IMG/VR virus record: IMGVR_UViG_3300024430_000006
Span: 1 to 39,317 of that record
Reading direction: 5' to 3' (one strand)
Source of the DNA: a virus
DNA length: 39,317 nucleotides
In this document: piece by piece, positions 24,479 to 31,994 of the stretch
How positions within the stretch are numbered: the stretch's first letter is position 1
Layout of the letters: each line of letters starts with the position of its first letter
Program-made: the position numbers and the translations under genes
Notes under the pieces: model-generated
Database searches by the model: none
Told to the model about the DNA's origin: nothing
Seen by the model: only the letters and a program-made list of their open reading frames with translations

Positions 24479-25602
24479 GGGGCCACCTCCGGCCCCGTCT
24501 CGACCGGGCCCCCGACTATTGGGAGCTTGTCGCCGAGCTGCCCCGTGACCCGCTGACCCGCAAGCGGCGGCGGGCGGTGCGGTCGTTCCGGGGTACGAAG
24601 CGTCAGGCCGAGCGTGCCCTCGCCGCCCTCGTGACTGAGGTCGACGCCGGCCGGCGCGGCGGGACGAGCGCCACCGTCGGCGCCCTGCTCGAGCGGTGGC
24701 TCGACGTGGCCGAGCTGGCTGTGACCACCCGGCGCCGGTACCACGGGCTCGTCGACCTGCACATCGCCCCGGCCCTCGGCACCATCGCCCTCCGGCGGCT
24801 CGAGGCGGCCGAGTTGGACCGGTTCTATCGGGCCCTGCTCGACAAGGGCCTCGCCCCGGCGACGGTGCGCCAGGTGCACGCCGTTCTCCGGCGCGCGCTC
24901 GGCCAGGCGTACCGGTGGGGATGGGTGCCGGCCAACGTGGCGACGATGGCGACCCCGCCGAAGGTCGTTCGCCCCGACATCACTCCCCCGTCGCGCGGCG
25001 AAGCGGTCCGGCTCATCGAGGCCGCCGGCCGGTGGGGCGACGGCACCCTCGGGTCGTGGCTCCACGTGGCGGCGACGACGGGCGCCCGGCGTGGTGAGCT
25101 CTGCGGCCTGCGGTGGGCCGACGTCGACCTCGAGCACGGCGAGCTCCTGATCGAGCGGTCGGTCGTCGAGGACGACGGCCGCCTCCTCGTCAAGGCGACG
25201 AAGACGCACGCCGCCCGGCGCATCGCCCTCGACGCCGGCACGCTGGCCGTGCTCGAGGCGCACCGGGCCCGCCAGCTCGAGCGCTCCGAGGCCGGCGAGA
25301 CGAAGCTGTCGGCGCGGGCCTTCGTGTGGAGCGACGAGCTCGACGGCACCCGGCCGTGGCGCCCTGACCGGGTGAGCCAGGCGTTCCGGAAGCTCTGCGC
25401 TCGGGAGGGCGTGAAGGGCGTCCGGCTCCACGACCTGCGCCACTTCGCGGCCACCGAGCTGATCGCCGCCGGCGTCGATGCGGTCACGGTCGGCGGGCGC
25501 CTGGGCCACGCGAACAGCGCCGTGACCCTGAACGTCTACAGCCACTTTGTGCGCGCTGCCGACCGCGATGCGGCTGACGTTTTGGGCAAATTGCTCACCT
25601 GA
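24475..25602 (+). CDS. int: Tyrosine integrase
   Basis: 375 aa site-specific recombinase. An N-terminal arm-binding region (about 1-60) precedes the SAM-like core-binding domain (about 65-160, GALLERWLDVAELAVTTRRR). The catalytic domain has R205 (TGARRGEL), K243 (KATKT), H319 and R322 (HDLRH), H345 (GRLGH) and the nucleophile Y355 (NVYSHF). All expected catalytic residues are present. GTG start overlaps the upstream ORF. It should recombine the adjacent attP with a host tRNA-Lys(CUU) gene. Confidence 0.95.
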   Translation: MRGHLRPRLDRAPDYWELVAELPRDPLTRKRRRAVRSFRGTKRQAERALAALVTEVDAGRRGGTSATVGALLERWLDVAELAVTTRRRYHGLVDLHIAPALGTIALRRLEAAELDRFYRALLDKGLAPATVRQVHAVLRRALGQAYRWGWVPANVATMATPPKVVRPDITPPSRGEAVRLIEAAGRWGDGTLGSWLHVAATTGARRGELCGLRWADVDLEHGELLIERSVVEDDGRLLVKATKTHAARRIALDAGTLAVLEAHRARQLERSEAGETKLSARAFVWSDELDGTRPWRPDRVSQAFRKLCAREGVKGVRLHDLRHFAATELIAAGVDAVTVGGRLGHANSAVTLNVYSHFVRAADRDAADVLGKLLT

Positions 25603-25663
25603 CCTCGATCTTCACCCTTTCGTCATAGGACGCAGGCGGGCCCACCCGGCTACCGTCAGGGCA

Positions 25664-25680
25664 CGGGGCGTCGCTCCCCG
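25664..25680 (+). terminator. Short hairpin after integrase
   Basis: CGGGG (25664-25668) and CCCCG (25676-25680) around a 7-nt loop. It is small and has no T-run; it may be a weak terminator for integrase mRNA. Nothing else is evident in 25603-25707. Confidence 0.3.
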
Positions 25681-25737
25681 CTTCGCCCGAGCAACGGGCT
25701 TCCGATCATGTCGAGACGAACGGGGGCGCTCCCGAAG

Positions 25738-26061
25738 ATGACGGACGACGAAGCGTCGTACTTGCGCGAGATCGAGGAAGAGAACGAGGCGTTGCGGCGT
25801 GCTCTGCGCGCCATGCGGGCCGGGATCACGGCCGCCCTCGACGAGGTCCCGCGGTCGCGGCTTCTCGAGTGGTTCCCGGCAAGCGGGTTCTACGACCGCC
25901 TCGACAGGGTGGCCGAGGCCCAAGAGGCTACCGACGGTTCGCCCGCCCGTTCGTCCGATGCCCCTCGACCATCTCCCGATACGTCGCCAGAAGCACCCGC
26001 CGGTCGCGGTCGTCGAGGGCGGGGTCGGCTTCAATCGCTTGTGTCACTGTTGTCGTGGTGA
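25738..26061 (+). CDS. Small coiled-coil protein, convergent with repressor
   Basis: 107 aa from ATG 25738 (an upstream in-frame ATG 25708 would give 117 aa). Residues 1-40 form a strong coiled coil (YLREIEEENEALRRALRAM). The next segment (RSRLLEWFPASGFYDRLDRV) is helical and conserved-looking. The last ~45 residues are Ser/Pro/Arg-rich and overlap the end of the leftward repressor gene by 134 bp, so the natural C-terminus is uncertain. Function unknown. Confidence 0.5.
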   Translation: MTDDEASYLREIEEENEALRRALRAMRAGITAALDEVPRSRLLEWFPASGFYDRLDRVAEAQEATDGSPARSSDAPRPSPDTSPEAPAGRGRRGRGRLQSLVSLLSW

Positions 26062-26305
26062 CGGCCTCGACCGGCAGGTAGCCCAGGAACCTCGACAGGG
26101 TCCCGGCCGGGAGCTCGAGCAGCTCCTCGATCAGGAACACCCGGTCGGCCTCCCGGGGCGCGCTGTCGCCCGTGTACCACTTGCTCACTGCCTGGGGCGT
26201 GATCCCGAGCGGCTCCGCGAGGTGTTCACGGGGCCGCCCGGCCATCGCTCTCTGTAGGGCCGCGCCGAAGCCCGACCTGTCTGCTTCCGCCATGAAAGTG
26301 AGCAT
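25928..26305 (-). CDS. Immunity repressor-like HTH protein
   Basis: 125 aa from ATG 26305 (ATG 26293 also possible). A Cro/CI-type helix-turn-helix spans about residues 25-50: LAEPLGITPQAVSKWYTGDS. The C-terminal region (EAVTTTTVTQAIEADPALDDRDRRVL) is helical, with no LexA-like protease motif. It is one of only two leftward genes and diverges from the early operon across an operator-rich region, as a prophage repressor would. Confidence 0.8.
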   Translation of the reverse strand: MLTFMAEADRSGFGAALQRAMAGRPREHLAEPLGITPQAVSKWYTGDSAPREADRVFLIEELLELPAGTLSRFLGYLPVEAVTTTTVTQAIEADPALDDRDRRVLLATYREMVEGHRTNGRANRR

Positions 26306-26441
26306 TGCACACCCGTCACGTCGGGTGGCGGTTTCGTCCCGAAACCTACACGGGCGGTCACTTTCCGTCACAAAATGCGGGAGTTGCGTCACGAAAACGT
26401 AAGTGTTGACAGCGGATCGCCAGAGTTGCACACTGCAACCC
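26306..26441. promoter_or_regulatory. Divergent immunity/early control region
   Basis: Less GC-rich than the flanks. It contains the palindrome GGTTTCG-TCC-CGAAACC (26330-26346) and GTTGCA-CAC-TGCAAC (26425-26439). Direct repeats CGTCACRAAAA lie at 26366-26376 and 26387-26397 (21 bp apart), with another CGTCAC at 26314 and GTCAC at 26357. Rightward promoter: TTGACA 26406-26411, 17-bp spacer, CACACT 26429-26434. The second palindrome covers this -10, so binding there would block early transcription. A candidate leftward promoter has TTGTGA on the minus strand near 26369-26374. Confidence 0.7.
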
Positions 26442-26633
26442 GTGGGTGCACCCGGTGATCCTCCCTCCCCTTTCCTGACCCCTGAAGAGCTCGCCGAAGA
26501 GCTCCGGGTCACGATCCGCACCGTCTACCGCTGGCGCCGGAACGACGAGGGCCCGCCGGCGATCAAGGTCGGCGGCCAGCTCCGCTACCGGCGCACCGAT
26601 GTCGAGCAGTGGCTCGAGGCGGCGGCGTCGTGA
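26442..26633 (+). CDS. Excisionase-family HTH protein
   Basis: 63 aa from GTG 26442. A single HTH_17/MerR-like domain: LTPEELAEELRVTIRTVYRW, then the wing with GGQLRYRRTDVEQWL. Proteins of this family act as recombination directionality factors or Cro-like regulators. First gene of the early operon. GTG 26442 lies seven bases after the -10 box and has no ribosome site, so the mRNA is probably leaderless. An in-frame GTG at 26403 is upstream of the promoter and is rejected. Confidence 0.8.
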   Translation: MGAPGDPPSPFLTPEELAEELRVTIRTVYRWRRNDEGPPAIKVGGQLRYRRTDVEQWLEAAAS

Positions 26634-26794
26634 GCCGGCTGACCGCGGCCACCGTCGTCGTCCTCGCCCTGATCGCCGCCTCCTTCGGCGCCGACCTGTG
26701 GCTCGAGGGCGACGCGGCGAAGAGTTGGGGCGGCGCCTGCGTCATGGCCCTGTTCGTCTACGCCGTCGTCCTCTTCCGCGAGGACGGCGAGTGA
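26630..26794 (+). CDS. Small two-helix membrane protein
   Basis: 54 aa; GTG overlaps the upstream stop. Two hydrophobic helices (about 4-24 and 37-51) are joined by the polar segment WLEGDAAKSWGG, with a charged end (REDGE). Early-expressed small membrane proteins in phages often influence superinfection or host envelope state, but no specific role can be read here. Confidence 0.6.
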   Translation: MSRLTAATVVVLALIAASFGADLWLEGDAAKSWGGACVMALFVYAVVLFREDGE

Positions 26795-27033
26795 GCGCCA
26801 TGCGCCCGACCGCCGTCGAGGTGTTCGACAAGACGCCGTGCCAGACCGTCTCGATCCTCGAAGCGGCGGCCATCCTCGGCGTCTCCGAGGCCCACCTGCA
26901 CGAGCTGGCCCGAGAGCACGACTACATCGTGCCCGGCCTCCCCGTGCTGAAGATCGGGGCGAAGCGCCGGGTGCCCCGGGCGAAACTTCTCGCCTACGCC
27001 GCCGGCGATTGGACGCCGGAGGCACCCGAATGA
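26791..27033 (+). CDS. Second excisionase-like DNA-binding protein
   Basis: 80 aa from GTG 26791 (ATG 26800 possible). Winged HTH of the excisionase type: TVSILEAAAILGVSEAHLHE and LPVLKIGAKRRVPRAKLLAY. Less canonical than the protein two genes upstream. One may be the directionality factor and the other a transcription regulator. Overlaps both neighbours by 4 bp. Confidence 0.7.
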   Translation: MSAMRPTAVEVFDKTPCQTVSILEAAAILGVSEAHLHELAREHDYIVPGLPVLKIGAKRRVPRAKLLAYAAGDWTPEAPE

Positions 27034-27308
27034 CCATCGACCGCGCCGTCTCGGCCGGCCTCGTGGCCGTGCTCATCGTGATCACGTTGGCCCTGACCGG
27101 GTGGGGCCCGGAGCTCGGCAAGGAAGAGGTGCCCCGGCCGGCGGCGGCCGCCGTGTGGCTCCCGACCGGGACGTGGTCCGAATGCCGGTCGGCCCGATGG
27201 ACCGGCACCCGCTACGTCGCCGACGTCTGGCGGTGGAGCTACCCCCGGAGCCGGTACGTGGCGGTGACTGTCGAGTGCCCCCGCACGATCTACAGGCGGG
27301 CGTGGTGA
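27030..27308 (+). CDS. Membrane-anchored small protein
   Basis: 92 aa. An N-terminal hydrophobic helix (about residues 7-25, SAGLVAVLIVITLALTGWG) acts as anchor or signal. The outer part is rich in Trp/Arg/Tyr (TGTWSECRSARWTGTRYVAD, VTVECPR) with two Cys that could form a disulfide. Not recognised. Part of the overlap-coupled early operon. Confidence 0.55.
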   Translation: MTIDRAVSAGLVAVLIVITLALTGWGPELGKEEVPRPAAAAVWLPTGTWSECRSARWTGTRYVADVWRWSYPRSRYVAVTVECPRTIYRRAW

Positions 27309-27670
27309 GCGCCGTCGAGTGCTTCACCTGCGGCACGCCGACCTGGCGGCCGGAGCACGCCGAATGGTGCTCTGACCGTCGCCTCGAGGCCGGCCTCGAG
27401 CGGCTCCTGCACGAGATCGTCACCGGCTCGCCCGTCGGTCCCACCTCTGGCGGCGAGTCCCTCCCTGCGCCCTTCGAGAGCGTCAACGCCGGCGGCATAC
27501 CGGCGAAGGGCAGGGCGGCGAGCCGGTGGCAGCCACGCAACCCGGCGGCTGCGTACCCGGCCGGCTACCTCGAGGCGTGCGAGGTGGTCGGCATCGACCC
27601 CGACACCGAAGCGGCGCGCCACTCCCGCGCCGTTTGGGATGCCGTGCGACCCCCGGAGGTTCGGCCATGA
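27305..27670 (+). CDS. Hypothetical protein with N-terminal zinc-ribbon-like motif
   Basis: 121 aa from GTG 27305. An N-terminal CFTCGTPTW...HAEWC set could bind zinc. A helical segment (RRLEAGLERLLHEIV), a Ser/Gly/Pro-rich linker, and a C-terminal segment ACEVVGIDPDTEAARHSRAVW follow. Zinc-ribbon small proteins are common in actinophage early regions, with unknown targets. Confidence 0.55.
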   Translation: MSAVECFTCGTPTWRPEHAEWCSDRRLEAGLERLLHEIVTGSPVGPTSGGESLPAPFESVNAGGIPAKGRAASRWQPRNPAAAYPAGYLEACEVVGIDPDTEAARHSRAVWDAVRPPEVRP

Positions 27671-28095
27671 GCCTGCTCGACCATCTGCATCACGACCGCG
27701 GCGCCCGCCTGACCGTCGAGGGTCGCCTTCACCGGGCCGAGGAGCGGTGCAGTCAGCTCGCCCTCGAGCGTGACGCCGCCGAGGCCCGCACGACGCGGGT
27801 GCTCGACGAGCTGCAGCGCACCCGCACCGTCGCCGTCCTGCGCCAGGCCGACTACGCCGAGGCGAACGCCCTCCTGCGAAACGGCATCGCTGTCCGACAG
27901 CGCCGGGTCGAGGCCCTCGAGCACGACCTCGCCGAAGAGAAGGCGTCGGCGAAGCGGTGGCAACACCGGTGGGCCGCCGACATGCTCCACCTGCTCGACG
28001 TCGAGCGGGAGCTCGAGCGGTTCGGCGTCGCCATCCGCCGGCCCCAAGGCGCGGCCCGCGTCGCCATCCGCCGGTCCGAACAGGCGGCCCGGTGA
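27667..28095 (+). CDS. Coiled-coil protein
   Basis: 142 aa, ATG overlapping the previous stop. Nearly the whole chain is charged α-helix with heptad character (about 18-110: GRLHRAEERCSQLALERDAA, RRVEALEHDLAEEK). The C-terminus is Arg-rich. Probably an oligomeric scaffold or regulator; not recognised. Confidence 0.55.
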   Translation: MSLLDHLHHDRGARLTVEGRLHRAEERCSQLALERDAAEARTTRVLDELQRTRTVAVLRQADYAEANALLRNGIAVRQRRVEALEHDLAEEKASAKRWQHRWAADMLHLLDVERELERFGVAIRRPQGAARVAIRRSEQAAR

Positions 28096-28280
28096 TCGCC
28101 CGGCGCGTGACCGAGGTCAACCTCGTGTTCGCCGACGGCGGCATCGAGACCCTCGAGGTCGAGGGCACCTACGTCGTCCGCACGAACCACGAGGGCGGCC
28201 GCCAGCGGCGCGACCGGCTCGAGTGGGACGAGCACGAGGTGCGGTGGTCGACGCCCCGCCGGCCGGTGAGGCAGGCGTGA
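28092..28280 (+). CDS. Small β-type protein
   Basis: A 62-aa ORF from GTG 28092. Predicted β-hairpins (VTEVNLVFADGGIETLEVEG, then YVVRTNHEG) and a basic C-terminus (RWSTPRRPVRQA). No known family. Kept because both ends overlap neighbouring genes by 4 bp in the pattern of the whole operon. Confidence 0.5.
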   Translation: MIARRVTEVNLVFADGGIETLEVEGTYVVRTNHEGGRQRRDRLEWDEHEVRWSTPRRPVRQA

Positions 28281-28588
28281 GCGCGATCAACGGCCCCGTG
28301 TTCGCCGTCGCCGTCGGCGTCGCTGCCCTGATCCTCGCCGTGCGATACGGCGTGCGCCCCTTCACCGATCGAGGAGCTCGCCGGGCCCGGCGTGAGCGTG
28401 ACCGGGAGATCAAGGCCCTCGTCGCCGAGGTGCGACCGACGTACTGGCGCCCGCACGTTGCGGAGAATCACCTGCACCTCGCCCTCCGCAACGCCGATCG
28501 GTGCCCGTCGCTGCACGTCTACGGCGGCGTGAGCGGTGGCGCCCGGCGGCCGTACGACCGGGCGACCGAAGGTGACGACGCGGCGTGA
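28277..28588 (+). CDS. Small membrane protein with basic cytoplasmic helix
   Basis: 103 aa. An N-terminal transmembrane helix (about 6-23, GPVFAVAVGVAALILAVRYG) is followed by an Arg-rich helix (RGARRARRERDREIKAL) and a C-terminal region with HLHLALRNADRC. Unknown function; third membrane protein of the early operon. Confidence 0.5.
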   Translation: MSAINGPVFAVAVGVAALILAVRYGVRPFTDRGARRARRERDREIKALVAEVRPTYWRPHVAENHLHLALRNADRCPSLHVYGGVSGGARRPYDRATEGDDAA

Positions 28589-29856
28589 GCACCGCCCGCT
28601 ACATCGTCGGCGACAGCCTCACCGTGCTCCGGTCGATGGAGGACGCCTCGGTCGACCTCGTTCTGTCGTCGCCGCCCTTCCTCGCCCTGCGGTCGTACCT
28701 CCCGGCCGACCACCCGGACAAGGCGAAGGAGATCGGCAGCGAGCCGACGCCGGGTGCGTTCATCGACACCCTGCTCGACATCGTGGAGGAGTGCCGCCGG
28801 GTGCTCGCTCCCCACGGCTCCCTGGCGTTCGAGCTGGGCGACACCTACAGCGGGAGCGGTGGCGCCGGCGGCGACTACGGCGACGATGGCATGCGGGCCG
28901 GACAACCTGAGTTTCAGGGGTCTGCGGTACGGAACAAGCCGGGATATGGCGGCTTTGCTGGCGGCAAGCGGAACCGGAACGGAACGCAAGGCGGCCCCGG
29001 CTGGCCGCTCGACAAGTCCCTCTGCCTCATCCCTGAGTTGTTCCGCATCGCCCTCGTCTACGGGTTCAACCCCCTCACCGGGCGTCAGACGCCACGGTGG
29101 CGGGCTCGCAACGTCGTCCGGTGGCACCGCCCCAACCCGCCCGTCGGGGCGCTCGGGGACAAGTTCCGCCCGGCGACGAGCGACATGGTGATCGTCTGCA
29201 TGTCGGGTCGGCGGTACTTCGACCTCGACGCGGCGCGGACGCCGCTTACCGAGCCCGACGCCGTGAAACGGCACTCCACCGAACAGCGGAATCCGCGCCA
29301 GGGCTGGGACAGCAACAACGCCGAGATTCGGCAGAACCCCGCCGGTGCCCCGCCCCTCGATACGTGGGTCATCCCCACCGCCCCGTACAAGGGCGCCCAC
29401 TACGCCACCTTCCCGCCTGCCTTGTGCGAGCGGCCGATCAAGGCGATGTGCCCGATCCGGGTTTGCCGGAGGTGCGGCGAGCCGTCGAGGCGGATCACCG
29501 AGGCGACGGACGACTATGCCCAGCACCTCGGGTCGTCGTGGGCCGACCGTTCGGACGGACGCACAAAAGCCGACGGGCGTGAGCGCAACAGCCACAGCGG
29601 CCAACCGGTCGGGGATCACATCGTCGCCGCCAGCCGCACCACCCTCGGCTGGACCGACTGCGGGCACGATGACTGGCGCAACGGCGTCACGCTCGATCCG
29701 TTCGCCGGCAGCGGCACTACGCTCGCCGTCGCCACCGGGCACGGCCGGGACGCCGTCGGGATCGACCTCGACGAGCGTAACGCCGACCTCGCCTACGAGC
29801 GCATCGGCATGTTCCTCACGGTGGAGCACCACGAGTCCCCGGAGGCGGTCGCGTGA
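28585..29856 (+). CDS. DNA methyltransferase, N6-adenine/N4-cytosine (β class)
   Basis: 423 aa. Catalytic motif IV SSPPF (S29-F32) precedes the SAM-binding motif I DPFAGSGTT (371-379), the β-class order. Between them are a variable target-recognition region and a split zinc ribbon (C294, C297, C359, H361). It ends with GIDLDERNADLAYERI, the usual post-motif I strand-helix. It transfers methyl from SAM to an exocyclic amine of A or C. No partner restriction nuclease is obvious, so it probably protects phage DNA from host restriction. Confidence 0.9.
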   Translation: MSTARYIVGDSLTVLRSMEDASVDLVLSSPPFLALRSYLPADHPDKAKEIGSEPTPGAFIDTLLDIVEECRRVLAPHGSLAFELGDTYSGSGGAGGDYGDDGMRAGQPEFQGSAVRNKPGYGGFAGGKRNRNGTQGGPGWPLDKSLCLIPELFRIALVYGFNPLTGRQTPRWRARNVVRWHRPNPPVGALGDKFRPATSDMVIVCMSGRRYFDLDAARTPLTEPDAVKRHSTEQRNPRQGWDSNNAEIRQNPAGAPPLDTWVIPTAPYKGAHYATFPPALCERPIKAMCPIRVCRRCGEPSRRITEATDDYAQHLGSSWADRSDGRTKADGRERNSHSGQPVGDHIVAASRTTLGWTDCGHDDWRNGVTLDPFAGSGTTLAVATGHGRDAVGIDLDERNADLAYERIGMFLTVEHHESPEAVA

Positions 29857-30713
29857 TCCTCGACCTGTTCGCCGGTCCTGGCGGGTGGTCCGAGGGCCTG
29901 CGCCTCCTCGGCCTCGACGACGTGGGCATCGAGTGGGACGGCCCCGCCTGCGCCACCCGATCCGCTGCCGACCATCGCACCATCCGGGCCGACGTGAGCC
30001 AGTACCCGACCGAGCCGTTCGTCGGCAAGGTCGAGGGCCTCATCGCCTCGCCGCCGTGCCCGGACTGGTCGTCTGCCGGGAAGCGGGCCGGCATGAGCGG
30101 CAGAAGCGGGTACCTCGTGCGGGAGGTGCCCCGCTGGGTCGAGGCCCTTCTGCCCCGGTGGGTGGCGTGCGAACAGGTTCCCCTTGCTCTTCCTGTCTGG
30201 CGCGAGTACGCCGCCCGCTTCCATGCGCTCGGCTATTCGGTGTGGACCGGTCTGCTGAACGCCGTCGACTACGGCGTCCCGCAGACCCGAAAGCGGGCCA
30301 TTCTCGTCGCTTCGTTCGATCGTCCCGCGGGCCCGCCGACCCCGATCCTTGCCCCGCCGGTGACGATGGCCGAAGCGGTCGGGTGGACCGGCGCTCTGCA
30401 CACGAACCGCGGGCAGAACCGATTCGGCGAGCGCCAGGTCCTATCGGTGCACCGCCCGGCGCCGAGCTTCACCGCGAACGCTGGGGCGCAGTGGCAGATT
30501 CGTGAGACCGGCGGTTCGTCTCGGACGATGGCCGACGGCGGCCGAAAAGTCTCTGTCGCCGAGGCGCTGATCCTGCAAGGGTTCCGGCCCGACTACCCGG
30601 TGCAGGGCACCCGAATCGAGCGGCTCGAGCAGATCGGCAACGCCGTCCCGCCGCCGCTCGCCGCCGCCGTGATCGGCGCTCTCGTCGGTCACGAGCGGGA
30701 GGCCGCAGCGTGA
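29853..30713 (+). CDS. DNA cytosine-5 methyltransferase
   Basis: 286 aa, GTG start overlapping the previous gene. Motif I DLFAGPGG (4-11); motif IV SPPCPDWS with catalytic C69; motif VI CEQVP (E107); motif VIII GVPQTRKRA (Q144, R146, R148); motif X QIGNAVPPPLA near 265. The short target-recognition domain lies between about 180 and 230. All main motifs are present, so it is likely active. Paired with the upstream methyltransferase, it suggests a double modification anti-restriction strategy. Confidence 0.93.
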   Translation: MILDLFAGPGGWSEGLRLLGLDDVGIEWDGPACATRSAADHRTIRADVSQYPTEPFVGKVEGLIASPPCPDWSSAGKRAGMSGRSGYLVREVPRWVEALLPRWVACEQVPLALPVWREYAARFHALGYSVWTGLLNAVDYGVPQTRKRAILVASFDRPAGPPTPILAPPVTMAEAVGWTGALHTNRGQNRFGERQVLSVHRPAPSFTANAGAQWQIRETGGSSRTMADGGRKVSVAEALILQGFRPDYPVQGTRIERLEQIGNAVPPPLAAAVIGALVGHEREAAA

Positions 30714-31051
30714 AGGCCGGAGGCGGTCGGGCGAAGGGCAACCGCGCCGAGGTGGCGACGGTCAACTGGCTGCGCGAGCACGGGCACCCCGACGCCCGGC
30801 GCTACCTCGCTGGCGACGGCCGCCAACCGGGCGACATCGACGGCGTCCCCGGCGTCTGCATCGACGTGAAAGACCAGCGCGAGCACCGCATCGGCGAATG
30901 GCTCCGACAGGTGAAGGCCGAGGCCGGCCCGAACCTGCCCGTCGTGCTCGTCAAGCCGCGCGGCGAGACCGACCCCGGCCAGTGGTGGGCCGTCCTGCGC
31001 TTCGACGACCTGCACGACCTCATCACCGACGAACAGGAGAACCCCGCATGA
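30710..31051 (+). CDS. Hjc-like Holliday junction resolvase / PD-(D/E)XK nuclease
   Basis: 113 aa. N-terminal GGGRAKGNRAEVATVNWL with E14, then AGDGRQPGDID with D42, and IDVKD with D52/K54: the E...GD...DxK pattern of the PD-(D/E)XK nuclease fold as in archaeal Hjc-type resolvases. It may resolve recombination or packaging junctions. A restriction-type role with the neighbouring methyltransferases is possible but unlikely given its small size. Confidence 0.78.
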   Translation: MKAGGGRAKGNRAEVATVNWLREHGHPDARRYLAGDGRQPGDIDGVPGVCIDVKDQREHRIGEWLRQVKAEAGPNLPVVLVKPRGETDPGQWWAVLRFDDLHDLITDEQENPA

Positions 31052-31377
31052 CGAAGCTCGCCAGCAAGCTCCCGAAGGGCGACGGCAACGGCCTCGAGAA
31101 GATCGCCGAGGCGCTCGTCGATCAGCCCGACGTGATCCACGCCGCCATCGTCCTCGTGGACTGCTCAAAGGTCACGCTCGACACCGACTCCGGCGACCAG
31201 GAGCCGACCGCCCGCATCCGCCGGATCGAGGTCATCGACGACGCGGACAAGGCCGTCGTCGCTCAGATGCTCCGGCGGGCGTTCGAGCGCCGCACCGGAA
31301 AGACGGTGCTCCCGCTCGAGCTCGAGGACGACATCGTCGCCGTCTTCGGCGACATGGAGCAGGACGGCGACCGGTGA
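31048..31377 (+). CDS. Hypothetical early protein
   Basis: 109 aa from ATG 31048. αβ protein with VIHAAIVLVDCSKVTLDTDS and ARIRRIEVIDDADK, then a helix (VVAQMLRRAFERRTG) and an acidic end. Similar small αβ proteins occur near nucleases in actinophage early regions. No function can be assigned. Confidence 0.6.
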   Translation: MTKLASKLPKGDGNGLEKIAEALVDQPDVIHAAIVLVDCSKVTLDTDSGDQEPTARIRRIEVIDDADKAVVAQMLRRAFERRTGKTVLPLELEDDIVAVFGDMEQDGDR

Positions 31378-31994
31378 CGAACCTCGCTTTCCTCGCCTGC
31401 GAGGTCACCGGCCGCGATCCCGACGTCGCCCAGGTCTGGCAGGTCGGCCTCGTCATCCGTCGGGATGGTCAGGACATCGAGCACGGGTGGCAGCTCCCGG
31501 TCGATCTGTCCCGGGCCGACCCGGCGTTCCTGACCGACGGACGGTTCTACGAGCGCGTGTCCCGCACGCCTGTCCTGCTTCTCGACGAGGTCCCGGCGTG
31601 GTGCCAGGAGTTCGCCCGGCTGACGCATGACGCCTACCTCGTGGGGGCCGGCCTCAACGTCGGCGAGGGCTTCCTGCGAAAGCTCCTGCGGGCGAATGGC
31701 GCCTGCCCCGGGTGGGCCGACCGCATGCTCGAGATCGAGGCCATGGTCGCCGCCTCGCTCATGCGCGACGTGCTGACCACCTGGGCGACGAACCCGCCGG
31801 CGGCCGGCTCGCCGGAGGAGCAGGTGCTCCTTGACCGGGAGGCCCTCGCCACGGAGACGCCGTGGAAGGCGAACGACCTCGGCCGGGCCGTCGGCGTCGA
31901 CCCCCGCGGGTTCGAGCGCCGCACCGCCCTCGGTGACGCCCGGTGGACCGCGGCCGTGTACGACGCGATCATGGTCCGGGCCCCGCTGCCGTGA
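31374..31994 (+). CDS. Degenerate DnaQ-like exonuclease fold
   Basis: 206 aa. The overall pattern is RNase T/DnaQ: ExoI FLACEVTGRD...QVGLV, ExoII YLVGAGLNVGEGFLRKLL, ExoIII RTALGDARWTAAVYD. The metal-binding set is incomplete: the first Asp of DxE is replaced by A8 (E10 kept), the ExoII Asp is replaced by G97 (E98 adjacent), and the ExoIII His by R183 (D188 kept). It is probably catalytically dead or altered and may act by binding nucleic acid ends. Gene is intact and overlap-coupled, so it is still under selection. Confidence 0.68.
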   Translation: MTNLAFLACEVTGRDPDVAQVWQVGLVIRRDGQDIEHGWQLPVDLSRADPAFLTDGRFYERVSRTPVLLLDEVPAWCQEFARLTHDAYLVGAGLNVGEGFLRKLLRANGACPGWADRMLEIEAMVAASLMRDVLTTWATNPPAAGSPEEQVLLDREALATETPWKANDLGRAVGVDPRGFERRTALGDARWTAAVYDAIMVRAPLP

